A DNA stretch of 64,000 bases, from the NCBI RefSeq assembly GCF_016864555.1, contig NZ_CP044011.1, positions 4,297,501-4,361,500 on the forward strand. The letters are read 5' to 3'. Below are positions 56,229 to 64,000 of this stretch, piece after piece; position 1 is the first letter of the stretch, and each line of letters opens with the position of its first letter. The translations under genes were made by a program, and so were the position numbers. The stretch comes from Sinorhizobium sp. BG8 (GTDB lineage: Bacteria > Pseudomonadota > Alphaproteobacteria > Rhizobiales > Rhizobiaceae). The notes under the pieces are model-generated. The model had not been told where the DNA came from and made no database searches. It was given only the letters and a program-made list of their open reading frames with translations.

Positions 56229-56741
56229 CTATCCGACCAGCGCCGCCAGCCGCCCGGTGATGCTCTGCCTGTTGTGCGCGTGGCAGATGGCGATGGCGAG
56301 CGCGTCCGCCGCGTCGTTGCCCTTGAACTCCGCCTTCGGCATCAGGACTTTCAGCATCATGTGGATCTGCTGCTTCTCGCCATGACCGACGCCGATCACC
56401 GCCTTCTTCACGGCGTTTGGCGCGTATTCGGCGACCTTCAGGCCCGCACGCGCCGGCACGAGCATGGCGATGCCGCGCGCCTGGCCGAGCTTCAGGGTGG
56501 CGGTCGCGTCCTTGTTGACGAAAGTCTGCTCTACCGCCGCCTCGTCAGGCTGGAAGCTGTGCACGATCTCCGCCAGACCATCGTGGAGTTGGCAAAGGCG
56601 CGACGCCAGGTCCATGTCGCCGTCGGACGTCACCGTACCGGACGCGACGAACCGCAGCGAATTGCCGAGCGTCTCGATGATGCCCCACCCGGTGCGACGA
56701 AGCCCGGGATCGATGCCGATGATGCGAATCGTGCCTTGCAT
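56229..56741 (-). CDS. ruvC: Crossover junction endodeoxyribonuclease RuvC
   Basis: RuvC (170 aa) resolves Holliday junctions. It has the RNase-H-like core with the first Asp in [20 protein letters not shown], the second acidic residue in [15 protein letters not shown] (Glu), [19 protein letters not shown], and the closing [16 protein letters not shown] with the last catalytic Asp. It is the first gene of the ruvCAB group. Confidence 0.95.
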   Translation of the reverse strand: MQGTIRIIGIDPGLRRTGWGIIETLGNSLRFVASGTVTSDGDMDLASRLCQLHDGLAEIVHSFQPDEAAVEQTFVNKDATATLKLGQARGIAMLVPARAGLKVAEYAPNAVKKAVIGVGHGEKQQIHMMLKVLMPKAEFKGNDAADALAIAICHAHNRQSITGRLAALVG

Positions 56742-56922
56742 GAAGCGACCCTATGCGTGATTGCGCCAACCTGCCAGCGAAAAGTGAACAAAACAAAAAC
56801 ATCCACACAGACCGCGTGTCGGATTACGCGCCTCTGGTCTGCAGGTCGCAATCAAATCTTGGATTTCAGAAAATTGAACCTACATGGGGCTGAATTCAGA
56901 TTATCTCACGCTGAGGTCAGCC

Positions 56923-57924
56923 ATGGTGCCCTTTTCAATCCTTGATCTTTCACCGGTCATCGAGGGCGGCACCGTCGCCCAATCGCTTGCCAACTCCCGC
57001 CGCCTCGCCCAGGAGGCGGAAGCCGAGGGCTACAAGCGCTTCTGGCTTGCCGAGCATCACGGCATGCGCGGCATTGCGAGCGCCGCGACCTCGCTTGTCA
57101 TCCAGCATGTCGCGGCTGGAACGAACCACATCCGCGTTGGCTCCGGTGGGGTCATGCTGCCAAACCACTCACCGCTCGTGATCGCCGAGCAGTTCGGCAC
57201 GCTCGCCGCGCTTTTCCCCGATCGCATCGACCTTGGCCTCGGCCGCGCCCCCGGCACCGACATGAACACCGCCCGCGCGCTCCGTCGCAATCTCGATGCG
57301 GCCTCCAACAGCTTTCCGCAGGATGTCGTCGATCTGATGGCGCTGCTCGGTCCCACCCAACCCAACCAGCAGATCGTCGCCGTGCCCGGCGCGAACAGCA
57401 ACGTGCCCGTCTGGCTGCTCGGTTCCAGCCACTATTCGGCGCACCTGGCGGGCATGCTCGGCCTGCCCTTCGCCTTCGCATCGCATTTTGCGCCCGACAT
57501 GCTCCTCTCCGCTCTGGAGATCTACCGCGAGCGCTTCGAGCCGTCGCAGTATCTCGACCGGCCGCACGCCATGGTCGGCGTCATGGGTACTGCGGCCGAT
57601 ACCGATGCCGAGGCCCAACACCTGTTTACCTCCATGCAGCAATCCTTCGTCGCGCTGCGCCGGGGCACGCCGACCGCCTTTCCGCCGCCGGTGGAGAGCA
57701 TGGAGAACTTTTGGAGCGACTCCGAAAAGATCATGGTCGAACACACGCTGCAGTATGCCGTCGTCGGCGGGCCGGAAACCATACGCGAGAAAATCGCGGG
57801 CTTCCTCGACCTGACCAGGGCCGACGAGCTGATTGTTTCCATGCCGGTGTTCGACATGGAGGCACGGCTGAGATCGGTGCGCCTGTTCGCAGACGCCCGG
57901 CGGGCGCTGACGCCGGCCGCATGA
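56923..57924 (+). CDS. LLM-class flavin-dependent oxidoreductase (luciferase-like)
   Basis: This 333-residue member of the bacterial luciferase superfamily shows the MsnO8-type pattern: [40 protein letters not shown] (the EHH motif), [32 protein letters not shown] and [20 protein letters not shown]. It probably uses FMNH2 to oxidise a small organic substrate; no flavin reductase or sulfur gene is close. The ATG at 56923 is chosen because GAGG precedes it and the protein begins at the family's usual point. It is divergent from ruvC and convergent with yebC. Confidence 0.85.
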   Translation: MVPFSILDLSPVIEGGTVAQSLANSRRLAQEAEAEGYKRFWLAEHHGMRGIASAATSLVIQHVAAGTNHIRVGSGGVMLPNHSPLVIAEQFGTLAALFPDRIDLGLGRAPGTDMNTARALRRNLDAASNSFPQDVVDLMALLGPTQPNQQIVAVPGANSNVPVWLLGSSHYSAHLAGMLGLPFAFASHFAPDMLLSALEIYRERFEPSQYLDRPHAMVGVMGTAADTDAEAQHLFTSMQQSFVALRRGTPTAFPPPVESMENFWSDSEKIMVEHTLQYAVVGGPETIREKIAGFLDLTRADELIVSMPVFDMEARLRSVRLFADARRALTPAA

Positions 57925-57931
57925 AATGAGA

Positions 57932-57964
57932 AAGGCCCGGATCTCGCGGAGAGATCCGGGCCTT
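57932..57964. terminator. Bidirectional terminator between the LLM gene and yebC
   Basis: AAGGCCCGGATCTC, loop GCGGA, GAGATCCGGGCCTT: a perfect 14-bp stem between convergent genes. Confidence 0.85.
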
Positions 57965-57986
57965 CGGATTGCTTCGGAAGCTGGCC

Positions 57987-58733
57987 TCAGGCCGAGAGCT
58001 TCGCCAGAACTTCGTCTGATACTTCGAAGTTCGAGTAGACGTTCTGCACGTCGTCGTCGTCTTCGAGCGTATCGATCAGCTTCATCAGCGACTGGGCCTT
58101 TTCCTCATCGACCGGCACCGTGTTCTGTGCCTTCCAGATGGCCTTGACGGTTTCAGCCTCGCCAAGCGTCGTCTCGAGCGCCTTGGAGACGTCACCGATG
58201 GCCTCGAAGCCGCAGATGATCGTGTGACCATCCTCATCGGTGCTGACGTCGTCGGCGCCCGCTTCGATCGCCGCTTCCATCACCGAATCTGCATCGCCGG
58301 CGGAAAGCTTGTAAGTGATCTCGCCAACGCGGTCGAAGGAGAAGGATACCGAGCCCGTTTCGCCGAGCGCGCCGCCCGCCTTGGTAAAGGTCGAGCGCAC
58401 CGACGAGGCGGTACGGTTGCGGTTGTCGGTCAGCGCCTCCACGATGACGGCGACGCCGCCCGGGCCGTAACCCTCGTAGCGGACTTCCTCGTAGTTCTCC
58501 GCGTCTCCGCCGGCAGCCTTCTTGATTGCGCGCTCGATGTTGTCCTTGGGCATCGACTGCGCCTTGGCGTTCTGGATCGCAAGGCGCAGGCGCGGGTTCA
58601 TTCCCGGGTCGGCCATGCCGGACTTCGCGGCGACGGTGATTTCTCGTGCGAGCTTGGAAAACATCTTGGAACGCACGGCGTCCTGACGCCCCTTGCGATG
58701 CATGATGTTCTTGAACTGTGAATGGCCAGCCAT
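57987..58733 (-). CDS. YebC/PmpR-family protein
   Basis: This 248-residue protein begins [20 protein letters not shown], with the family's invariant N-terminal helix. It continues with [56 protein letters not shown] and [12 protein letters not shown]. Family members are described as transcription regulators and, more recently, as translation factors that help ribosomes stalled at proline-rich stretches. In several alphaproteobacteria the gene lies close to ruvC, as here. There is no sign of damage. Confidence 0.93.
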   Translation of the reverse strand: MAGHSQFKNIMHRKGRQDAVRSKMFSKLAREITVAAKSGMADPGMNPRLRLAIQNAKAQSMPKDNIERAIKKAAGGDAENYEEVRYEGYGPGGVAVIVEALTDNRNRTASSVRSTFTKAGGALGETGSVSFSFDRVGEITYKLSAGDADSVMEAAIEAGADDVSTDEDGHTIICGFEAIGDVSKALETTLGEAETVKAIWKAQNTVPVDEEKAQSLMKLIDTLEDDDDVQNVYSNFEVSDEVLAKLSA

Positions 58734-58966
58734 GGCACCCCTGTCTCTATTTGGCGCACGCTGAGCGTCTCTGTCGGAGGCGTCCGCACGCTATGTTCGT
58801 CTGTTCGGGAGGCCACGCGTCCCGGTCAGCCGGGTCCGGCAGCTCCAATTTTCGGAATGGCGCCTTATAGTTTCATTGCCGCCATCCGTCCAGCAGGGCG
58901 ACAAAAAAGGAAGAAGGGGGACTTGGCGAGCCTGCCGGCACGCGCGGCCGGCGCGTTAAACCGCGC

Positions 58967-59803
58967 TCAGACTCCGGAAAGCACGTAGATCGTAGGCCGG
59001 CGCGGCAGCGATGTGGCGGAGACCGAAATCGTTGCGTTCTCCGCGAAGACCTTCTCGAAATCTTCGCCGAACATGTCGAGAAACTGACCTATCGGCGGGC
59101 CGCGGCGATGCATCGGCAGGATCAGGGCCGACCGCAGCCGGCTGACGACACGGCTCATGCTTTCAGCACCCATCGTCAGCCCGCCATCGACGGGCACCAT
59201 CAGGACGTCGAGCCGACCGATGTCAGCATATTGCTTGTCCGTCAGCTCGTGATGCAGATGTCCGAGATGGCCGATGCAGAGCCCCGCAACCTCGAAGATG
59301 AAGATGGAGTTTCCATCCGGCTCCATCGCGCCTCCCCAGGCGCGGATGTCGGTGGTCACGTTGCGGATATAGGTATCGCCGACGACCACATCGTGATCGG
59401 CGGGTGCGTCGTCGTCCCCCCAGCCGTGGAGGACGAACTCGATGCCCGGCTCCGGCGACAGAGTGTAGTGGCTGGAGTGCGCCTTGTTCATCGTCACGAC
59501 GGTCGGAAGCGACGGCGGCTTGTACCAGCCATTGTAGTCGGTGGCGATCTTCACCCCCGCGGGCGTCTCGATGAAGAAGGTCGAATGGCCGACATAGGTG
59601 ATCCTGACAGAGGGGGCGTCCGCCTGGGCGAGCGTCATTCCCTCCCCCTGGAAGCTCGCGAACACCACTCCCGGCAGGCTTCTCGCGATCAGCTGGCATT
59701 GACTGACCATAGGTTGCCCATCCTGCGCCCGCACGGCGGACGGGGCGAGCCAGAACTGGCAGAACAGGACAAGTAGAACAAGGAACGGCATCGGCGGCAT
59801 CAA
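58967..59803 (-). CDS. Exported MBL-fold metallohydrolase
   Basis: This 278-residue protein has a signal peptide (residues 1-26, ending SAVRAQ) and a metallo-beta-lactamase fold of the UlaG/RomA type. Motifs include RITYVGHSTFFIETPAGVKI, TDYNGWYKPP, MNKAHSSHYT (the HxxH-type pair, here with Ser residues), LGHLHHELTD and the C-terminal LILPMHRRGPP. The second motif is unusual (AHSSHYT in place of HxHxDH), so metal binding may involve fewer ligands. The substrate is unknown. Confidence 0.8.
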   Translation of the reverse strand: MMPPMPFLVLLVLFCQFWLAPSAVRAQDGQPMVSQCQLIARSLPGVVFASFQGEGMTLAQADAPSVRITYVGHSTFFIETPAGVKIATDYNGWYKPPSLPTVVTMNKAHSSHYTLSPEPGIEFVLHGWGDDDAPADHDVVVGDTYIRNVTTDIRAWGGAMEPDGNSIFIFEVAGLCIGHLGHLHHELTDKQYADIGRLDVLMVPVDGGLTMGAESMSRVVSRLRSALILPMHRRGPPIGQFLDMFGEDFEKVFAENATISVSATSLPRRPTIYVLSGV

Positions 59804-59998
59804 GCGCTCCGGTCGTCGGCATTCTGGCGCGAACTATGCCCGTCGAGTGCCGTGCGGTCGAGGCTGCGCCATGCCGTCGGCGATCACAATCGTGTCACCA
59901 TTCCACGGCCGCACGGTCCATTTGCCGGGAACAATGGAATGCATGGGACGTTCCCTGTCCGTACGCAATTGCAACCGCAGGAAGCCAAGGAGCACACG

Positions 59999-60535
59999 AT
60001 GTCCAGCCTGACCAAGGCCCGCGAAAACCCCAAGGAACAGCTTTTCGACGAGATCGACAAGGTCAACGCCGGAATGCTTGGCGTCGAGGGATCTCACATG
60101 CACATGCAGCCGATGGCTCCGCAGCTTGACCGGCAGAGTGCCACCATCTGGTTCTTCACGAAGACCGATGCCGAGATCGTCCACGCGATCGGACCTGCCT
60201 CACGGGCGCATTTCTGCGTCGTCGGCAAGGACCAGGACTACCATGCCTGCCTTTCGGGACGGATTGAGGTGCGCAAGGATCCCGTCAAGATCGACGAGTA
60301 TTGGAGTTCGATCGTGGAAGCATGGTTCGACCACGGCAAGAACGACCCTCAGCTGACGATGATCGCCCTGCGCCTCGATGACGCCGAGATTTGGGCATCG
60401 ACCGGAAGCGCGCTGAAGTTCGGCTGGGAAATCGCCAAGGCCAACTTCAACCCCGACGAGGAGCCGGACGTCGGCGTGAAAGCACATGTGGTTTTCAACG
60501 AGATGCCGACTGCAGGCTTTCACCGCATGATCTGA
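59999..60535 (+). CDS. Pyridoxamine 5'-phosphate oxidase-like general stress protein
   Basis: This 178-residue protein has the general-stress-protein-26 type split-barrel flavin fold: SATIWFFTKTDAEIVHAIG, AHFCVVGKDQDYHACLSGRI and RKDPVKIDEYWSSIVEAWFD. They occur in the usual order, and the last is typical of the group. It probably binds FMN or F420-like cofactors; its role is undetermined. The start at 59999 has GGAGC upstream; earlier in-frame ATGs are not credible. It is divergent from the MBL-fold gene. Confidence 0.8.
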   Translation: MSSLTKARENPKEQLFDEIDKVNAGMLGVEGSHMHMQPMAPQLDRQSATIWFFTKTDAEIVHAIGPASRAHFCVVGKDQDYHACLSGRIEVRKDPVKIDEYWSSIVEAWFDHGKNDPQLTMIALRLDDAEIWASTGSALKFGWEIAKANFNPDEEPDVGVKAHVVFNEMPTAGFHRMI

Positions 60536-60587
60536 CGCAAACCGGAGCTCCGGGGCCGATATCGCAACCGCCTCGCGGTTCGGCGCG

Positions 60588-61412
60588 TTACCGCCAGAAC
60601 TCCGGGACCGTCTCGCTGAGCCGCGGTCCCAGCCGCAACGGGCCGATCTTTTCCGCAAGCCCGGTGCGATCGGAAATCTCGACGCCGAGGCCACAAATGG
60701 TGGCGGGTCCGCTCGCTGCCTCGAAGCGACCCTTCGGCATCTTCGAGATAAAGCGGTTCAGCGGCTCCTCCTTTTCCATGCCGAGGGAGGAATCGTAGTC
60801 GCCGCACATGCCCGCATCCGACATGTAGCCGGTACCGCCGTTGAGAATCTGGCAATCGGCCGTCGGCACATGCGTGTGGGTTCCGACGACCACGCTGGCG
60901 CGTCCGTCGACAAAGTGGCCGAAGCACTGCTTCTCGCTCGTCGCCTCCGCGTGGAAGTCGAAGATGATGGCATCGGCCTGCTCCCCGAGCGGGCAGGAAG
61001 CGAGGATCGCCTCGCCCGTCTTGAAGGGATCGTCGAGCTCGGGGTGCATGAACACCCGTCCCATGACGTTTGCGACCAGCACGCGGGCGCCGTTTCGGGC
61101 GAAGAACAGATTGGAACCGCGCCCGGGCGTGCCGACGGGGTAGTTGGCGGGCCGCAGGAACTGGTCGTGGCGGCTCGCGAACGCGACCGCATCCTTCTGG
61201 TCCCATACGTGATTGCCCGTGGTGACGACATCGGCACCGGCGTTGATGGTCTCCAGGAAGATGTCCTCGGTGATCCCGAAGCCGCCCGCGGCGTTTTCGC
61301 CGTTCACCACCACGAAATCGAGCTTCAGATCGCTGACGAGACCCGGCAACCGGTTCCAGACAGCCGTCCGGCCGGATTTGCCCACCATGTCGCCGAGAAA
61401 GAGAAAACGCAT
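60588..61412 (-). CDS. YmdB-like metallophosphoesterase (TIGR00282 family)
   Basis: This 274-residue protein begins FLFLGDMVGKSGRTAVWNRL and carries VVVNGENAAGGFGITEDIFL, GADVVTTGNHVWDQKDAVAF (metal-binding) and VVVGTHTHVPTADCQILNGG. It ends with YMSDAGMCGDYDSSLGMEKE. Members such as Bacillus YmdB hydrolyse 2',3'-cyclic nucleotides. Its ATG overlaps the stop of the cyclo-ligase gene by one base (TGATG). The coupling with folate metabolism is a common rhizobial arrangement. Confidence 0.9.
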   Translation of the reverse strand: MRFLFLGDMVGKSGRTAVWNRLPGLVSDLKLDFVVVNGENAAGGFGITEDIFLETINAGADVVTTGNHVWDQKDAVAFASRHDQFLRPANYPVGTPGRGSNLFFARNGARVLVANVMGRVFMHPELDDPFKTGEAILASCPLGEQADAIIFDFHAEATSEKQCFGHFVDGRASVVVGTHTHVPTADCQILNGGTGYMSDAGMCGDYDSSLGMEKEEPLNRFISKMPKGRFEAASGPATICGLGVEISDRTGLAEKIGPLRLGPRLSETVPEFWR

Positions 61413-62041
61413 CAGACCGCCTGAACCTGAAGATTGAAAACCCGGAAGCCGCTTTCGGTCAGCATGGCGTCCAGCGCCACGTCGTGCGGCTCATCCGGCA
61501 CAGATGCCACTTCCTGGCAGTCGAATGCAATCCCGATAAGCTTCGGTTCCCTGCCCTTCTTGCGCAGACGGTCGATTGCTCTGTCGTAGTGACCGGCACC
61601 GTAACCGATCCGATGGCCCCGCCCGTCGAAGGCCGAAAGCGGCACGAGCAGCACGTCCGGATCAAGAACAGCCGCCTCGGGGCCGGGCCCTGTTGTTCCA
61701 AACCCGGTCTTGACCACTGGCTCACCGGGAAGCAGCTCGCGAAAGACGATCGTCTCGCGGTCGAGAATGACCGGCAGGCAGAGCCGCGCGCCGCGTTCCC
61801 TCAGCCGCGACATCAGCGGACGCACATCGGCCTCGGAGCGGATCGGCCAGAAACCGGAAATCACCATGCCAGGCTCTATATCGATGCGGTCGCCCGCGTG
61901 ATCGAGCATGGCGAGGCTGCCCTCGATCCTGGCTTCGGCCGACATCTGATCCCGCAGTGCCAATCGCTCGTTGCGCAGAGCGGCTTTCTGTTCTTTCGGC
62001 GTCACGCGTCTCAAATCCCCGGCTGGCTTCTGGCCTTCCAT
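61412..62041 (-). CDS. 5-formyltetrahydrofolate cyclo-ligase
   Basis: This protein (about 209 aa) converts 5-formyl-THF to 5,10-methenyl-THF, using ATP. After an Arg-rich N-terminus, PKEQKAALRNERLALRDQMS and VISGFWPIRSEADVRPLMSR are the substrate-binding parts. The ATP-binding motif is LLVPLSAFDGRGHRIGYGAG, then HYDRAIDRLR. The C-terminal LIGIAFDCQEVASVPDEPHD is typical. The start at 62041 is chosen over frames reaching 62098; its site is weak. It is preceded by a hairpin (GTGGAGG/CCTCCAC) near 62060. Confidence 0.9.
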   Translation of the reverse strand: MEGQKPAGDLRRVTPKEQKAALRNERLALRDQMSAEARIEGSLAMLDHAGDRIDIEPGMVISGFWPIRSEADVRPLMSRLRERGARLCLPVILDRETIVFRELLPGEPVVKTGFGTTGPGPEAAVLDPDVLLVPLSAFDGRGHRIGYGAGHYDRAIDRLRKKGREPKLIGIAFDCQEVASVPDEPHDVALDAMLTESGFRVFNLQVQAV

Positions 62042-62123
62042 ATCGCGCCTGCCGGGTGGAGGGCAACCTCCACGCGGAGCGCAGTCCGGCGCGAGCATAG
62101 TGAATCACTGCTGCTTTCGCCGC

Positions 62124-63110
62124 TCAGGCCGCCTTGGCCCCGACGAGTTCGAGCATGGCCTGCGCCGCGCCTTCGTCGGTGATCAGTGTATTGCAGCCGA
62201 TCCGCCGGATCGTCGCGCGGATGGCCTGTGCCCGATGCGCGCCACCGGACACGAGAACGATGTGGCGCGCCTTCTTCACCGTGTCGAGGTCGATCGACAT
62301 GACGCGGTGGCGGATCGGGTGATCGATGGTGTGACCCTCGGCATCGAGGAAATTGCACATCGTGTCGCAGACGCAGCCGGCGGCAACGAGCTCCTTGAGT
62401 TCAGCGGGGTCGATGAAATCGCGCGACAGCGAACTCGAAGCCGGGCCGATGTCCCCGCAGCTGACAACAGCGATGTCCATGTTTTCCGCGCGCTCGAACA
62501 GGGTCTTCAGCCCGCATTTCTCGATCAGGCTGCGCTTGGTCTCACGCGAATCGACCAGAAGCGGGGCAAGGAACAGGTAGCACTCGGCGCCCAGCTGGCT
62601 GGCGAGCCGCCATGTATACTCGATCGGGTTGATGTGATGGGCCTCGACGACACCGCCCAGCAGCGAGACAATCTTCACGCGTTCCCGGCGCGCGGGACGG
62701 AAGCTCGCGAGTGATGCGGTGAGCGTTCGCCCCCAGCCGACTCCGATCGTACAATCGTCCGGGATCGCCTCGGTCAGAAACTGCCCCAGCGCCAGTCCGA
62801 CGCCGTTGGCCGTGGCCTCGGCACTCGCCGCCGCCGGTACAACGATCGCCTCGTCCAGCCCGTAGGCCTTCTCCAGCCGGATCGCGAGCTCCACGCAGTC
62901 CCCGATCCCCTCGTTGATCCAGATCTGCACTTCGCTGCGCTTGAGGGCTTCATCCAGCATGCGAATGACCGTTGTCCGGCCGACGCCGAGCTTCTCGGCC
63001 ACGTCCTTCTGGGTCATCCCCTGATTGTAATAGAGCCAGGCGGCCCTCAGCCTCAGCGAGGCGGATTCTGAGTAGGCCGTGTGCGTTTCCCGCCTGAGTT
63101 TTGCCATTTG
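62124..63110 (-). CDS. SorC-family sugar-responsive transcriptional regulator
   Basis: This 328-residue protein has an N-terminal helix-turn-helix (RAAWLYYNQGMTQKDVAEKL; GVGRTTVIRMLDEALK) followed by a SorC sugar-phosphate-binding domain. That domain contains IGVGWGRTLTASLA, VKIVSLLGGVVEAHHINP and HIVLVSGGAHRAQAIRATIR. Relatives include EryD, DeoR-unlike SorC proteins that sense sugar phosphates. It is divergent from a transaldolase gene, so it probably controls that gene and a sugar or polyol catabolic set beyond the window. The start at 63110 has a poor site (AACCCCAA), but the HTH fits. Confidence 0.85.
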   Translation of the reverse strand, partial: QMAKLRRETHTAYSESASLRLRAAWLYYNQGMTQKDVAEKLGVGRTTVIRMLDEALKRSEVQIWINEGIGDCVELAIRLEKAYGLDEAIVVPAAASAEATANGVGLALGQFLTEAIPDDCTIGVGWGRTLTASLASFRPARRERVKIVSLLGGVVEAHHINPIEYTWRLASQLGAECYLFLAPLLVDSRETKRSLIEKCGLKTLFERAENMDIAVVSCGDIGPASSSLSRDFIDPAELKELVAAGCVCDTMCNFLDAEGHTIDHPIRHRVMSIDLDTVKKARHIVLVSGGAHRAQAIRATIRRIGCNTLITDEGAAQAMLELVGAKAA

Positions 63111-63195
63111 GGGTTCCCATTGGTCGAGCAGTGATCGCACCCAGCCGGCGCGCATGAGAGCGTCATAGCATATCCAGCGACAATCGCGACATATG

Positions 63196-63224
63196 TTTGC
63201 ACGGGCGATCAAAAGTGCTTGACT
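63196..63224. promoter_or_regulatory. Putative SorC operator and transaldolase promoter
   Basis: An imperfect palindrome TTTG-N10-CAAA (63196-63213) lies just before a TTGACT -35 box (63219). The site is 86 bases upstream of the regulator start and about 200 bases before the transaldolase. The -10 element is unclear. The rest of the 305-base gap shows no gene. Confidence 0.35.
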
Positions 63225-63415
63225 TTTACCCACCGCCAACACGATAGTCTGGCCTTGCAAGCTGGCGGTTTCTTCCGCCGGCCCACTTCCTGTAACGGCA
63301 AGCATGGCGGCGAAAAGGAAGCCGTTCGCTGTGCTGCCGTGACAGGAACCGGTAGACCGCCCAGACGTTTTCATTCCGATGACGGCGTTCAGATAACAGC
63401 AACGGGATTTCGAAC

Positions 63416-64000
63416 ATGACCTCCAAGCTTGAACAACTCCGCGCCATGACGACCGTGGTGGCAGATACCGGAGATATCGACGCCGTGCGCCGTCTGAAAC
63501 CGGTCGACTGCACGACGAACCCGACGATCGTTCTGAAGGCCCTCGGCACACCGATGTTCGCAGACACCGTCAGCGAAGCCATTCGCTGGGGCCAGTCCCA
63601 GGGCGGCAATCGCGAAGGCGTAGTTTCCGCCGTCGCGGACCGCCTTGCCATTTCGGTCGGCGCAGCACTTTCCGAGCTCGTCCCCGGCCGCGTCTCGACC
63701 GAGGTCGATGCAGACCTCTCCTTCGACACCGAAGCCTCCATCGCCAAGGGCCGCGAGATCATCAAGGCCTATGAGGCACGCGGCATCACCCGCGACCGCA
63801 TCCTGATCAAGCTCGCCTCCACCTGGGAAGGCATCCGCGCGGCGGAAGTCCTCCAGAAGGAAGGCATCGACTGCAACCTGACGCTCCTCTTCAACAAGGC
63901 CCAGGCGATCGCCTGCGCCGACGCCGGCGTGTTCCTGATCTCGCCCTTCGTCGGCCGCATTCTCGACTGGCACGTCAAGGCAAGCGGCAAGACCTTCACA
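63416..64000 (+). CDS. tal: Transaldolase (partial, runs off the window)
   Basis: The visible 195 residues are the N-terminal two-thirds of a TalB-type transaldolase: [59 protein letters not shown], and the Schiff-base Lys in [40 protein letters not shown] and [14 protein letters not shown] follow. It transfers dihydroxyacetone from sedoheptulose 7-phosphate in the pentose phosphate pathway. It is divergent from the SorC-type regulator. The gene should run about 120 residues past the end of the window. Confidence 0.93.
   Translation, partial: MTSKLEQLRAMTTVVADTGDIDAVRRLKPVDCTTNPTIVLKALGTPMFADTVSEAIRWGQSQGGNREGVVSAVADRLAISVGAALSELVPGRVSTEVDADLSFDTEASIAKGREIIKAYEARGITRDRILIKLASTWEGIRAAEVLQKEGIDCNLTLLFNKAQAIACADAGVFLISPFVGRILDWHVKASGKTFT

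Noticed and set aside
62042-62123. 6S RNA beside 5-formyl-THF cyclo-ligase, a common position for ssrS.
   Set aside because: Only about 80 bases lie between the cyclo-ligase start and the regulator stop, too few for a 6S RNA, and only a short hairpin is seen.

Overview
The window is high-GC DNA from an alphaproteobacterium of the order Hyphomicrobiales, most likely family Rhizobiaceae. The main evidence is the cell-cycle block sciP-pqiA-like-GNAT-fliJ-ctrA-receiver-chpT-eipA, an RpoH1-type heat-shock sigma factor, the sqdBDC sulfolipid operon in rhizobial order, and the ruvCAB / ybgC-tolQRAB-pal-ybgF-tilS-ftsH-glmM series. The genus cannot be fixed by eye. Coding density is high, and long antisense reading frames are common because of the base composition.

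Layout. 1-7.9 kb looks accessory: a small DUF1905-like protein, a YkuD L,D-transpeptidase, a GT-B-like polysaccharide enzyme, a methyltransferase, an SGNH hydrolase and an exported arylsulfatase. It ends at a tRNA-Met gene, with a truncated DUF1232 gene lying against the tRNA 3' end. 8-20.8 kb holds mnmA, a LuxR-type regulator, the cell-cycle block, a coiled-coil membrane protein, a frameshifted SpoU/TrmH methylase, a DUF6476-like protein, rluD and rpoH. 20.9-31.1 kb holds a large low-complexity membrane protein, purA, a DMT transporter, a chemoreceptor, an RTX C-terminal fragment, serA and serC. 31.2-34.5 kb is a cell-surface block: an RTX-type protein and two paralogous Omp25/Omp31-like proteins, one frameshifted. 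34.7-45.5 kb is glmM, ftsH, tilS and the Tol-Pal operon. 46-53.1 kb carries Ku and LigD (end joining) and sqdBDC, with ybgC between them. 53.1-64 kb has a Tat-exported metallophosphoesterase, ruvB, a decayed PIN/VapC toxin gene, ruvA, ruvC, a luciferase-like oxidoreductase, yebC, an MBL-fold protein, a pyridoxamine-oxidase-like protein, a YmdB-like phosphoesterase, 5-formyl-THF cyclo-ligase, and a SorC-type regulator divergent from a transaldolase that runs off the end.

How it works together. ctrA (master response regulator), sciP (its inhibitor) and chpT (phosphotransferase that feeds it) lie within 4.5 kb. Sequences matching the CtrA consensus TTAA-N7-TTAA(C) occur upstream of several envelope genes here. 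Two are perfect, one in front of each outer-membrane-protein paralogue; near-matches precede ctrA, eipA, pal and the tolQ/ku divergent region. Five GANTC (CcrM) sites cluster within 129 bp upstream of ctrA. The window therefore reads as a cell-cycle control block plus a set of envelope genes it probably controls.

The clearest oddities are two genes split by what looks like one missing base each (17.5 kb and 33.0 kb), a VapC remnant inside ruvCAB, an RTX tail fragment, the tRNA-Met junction, hairpins in the rpoH and serC leaders, and an atypical receiver beside chpT. I found no CRISPR array, intact insertion sequence, rRNA or complete prophage.
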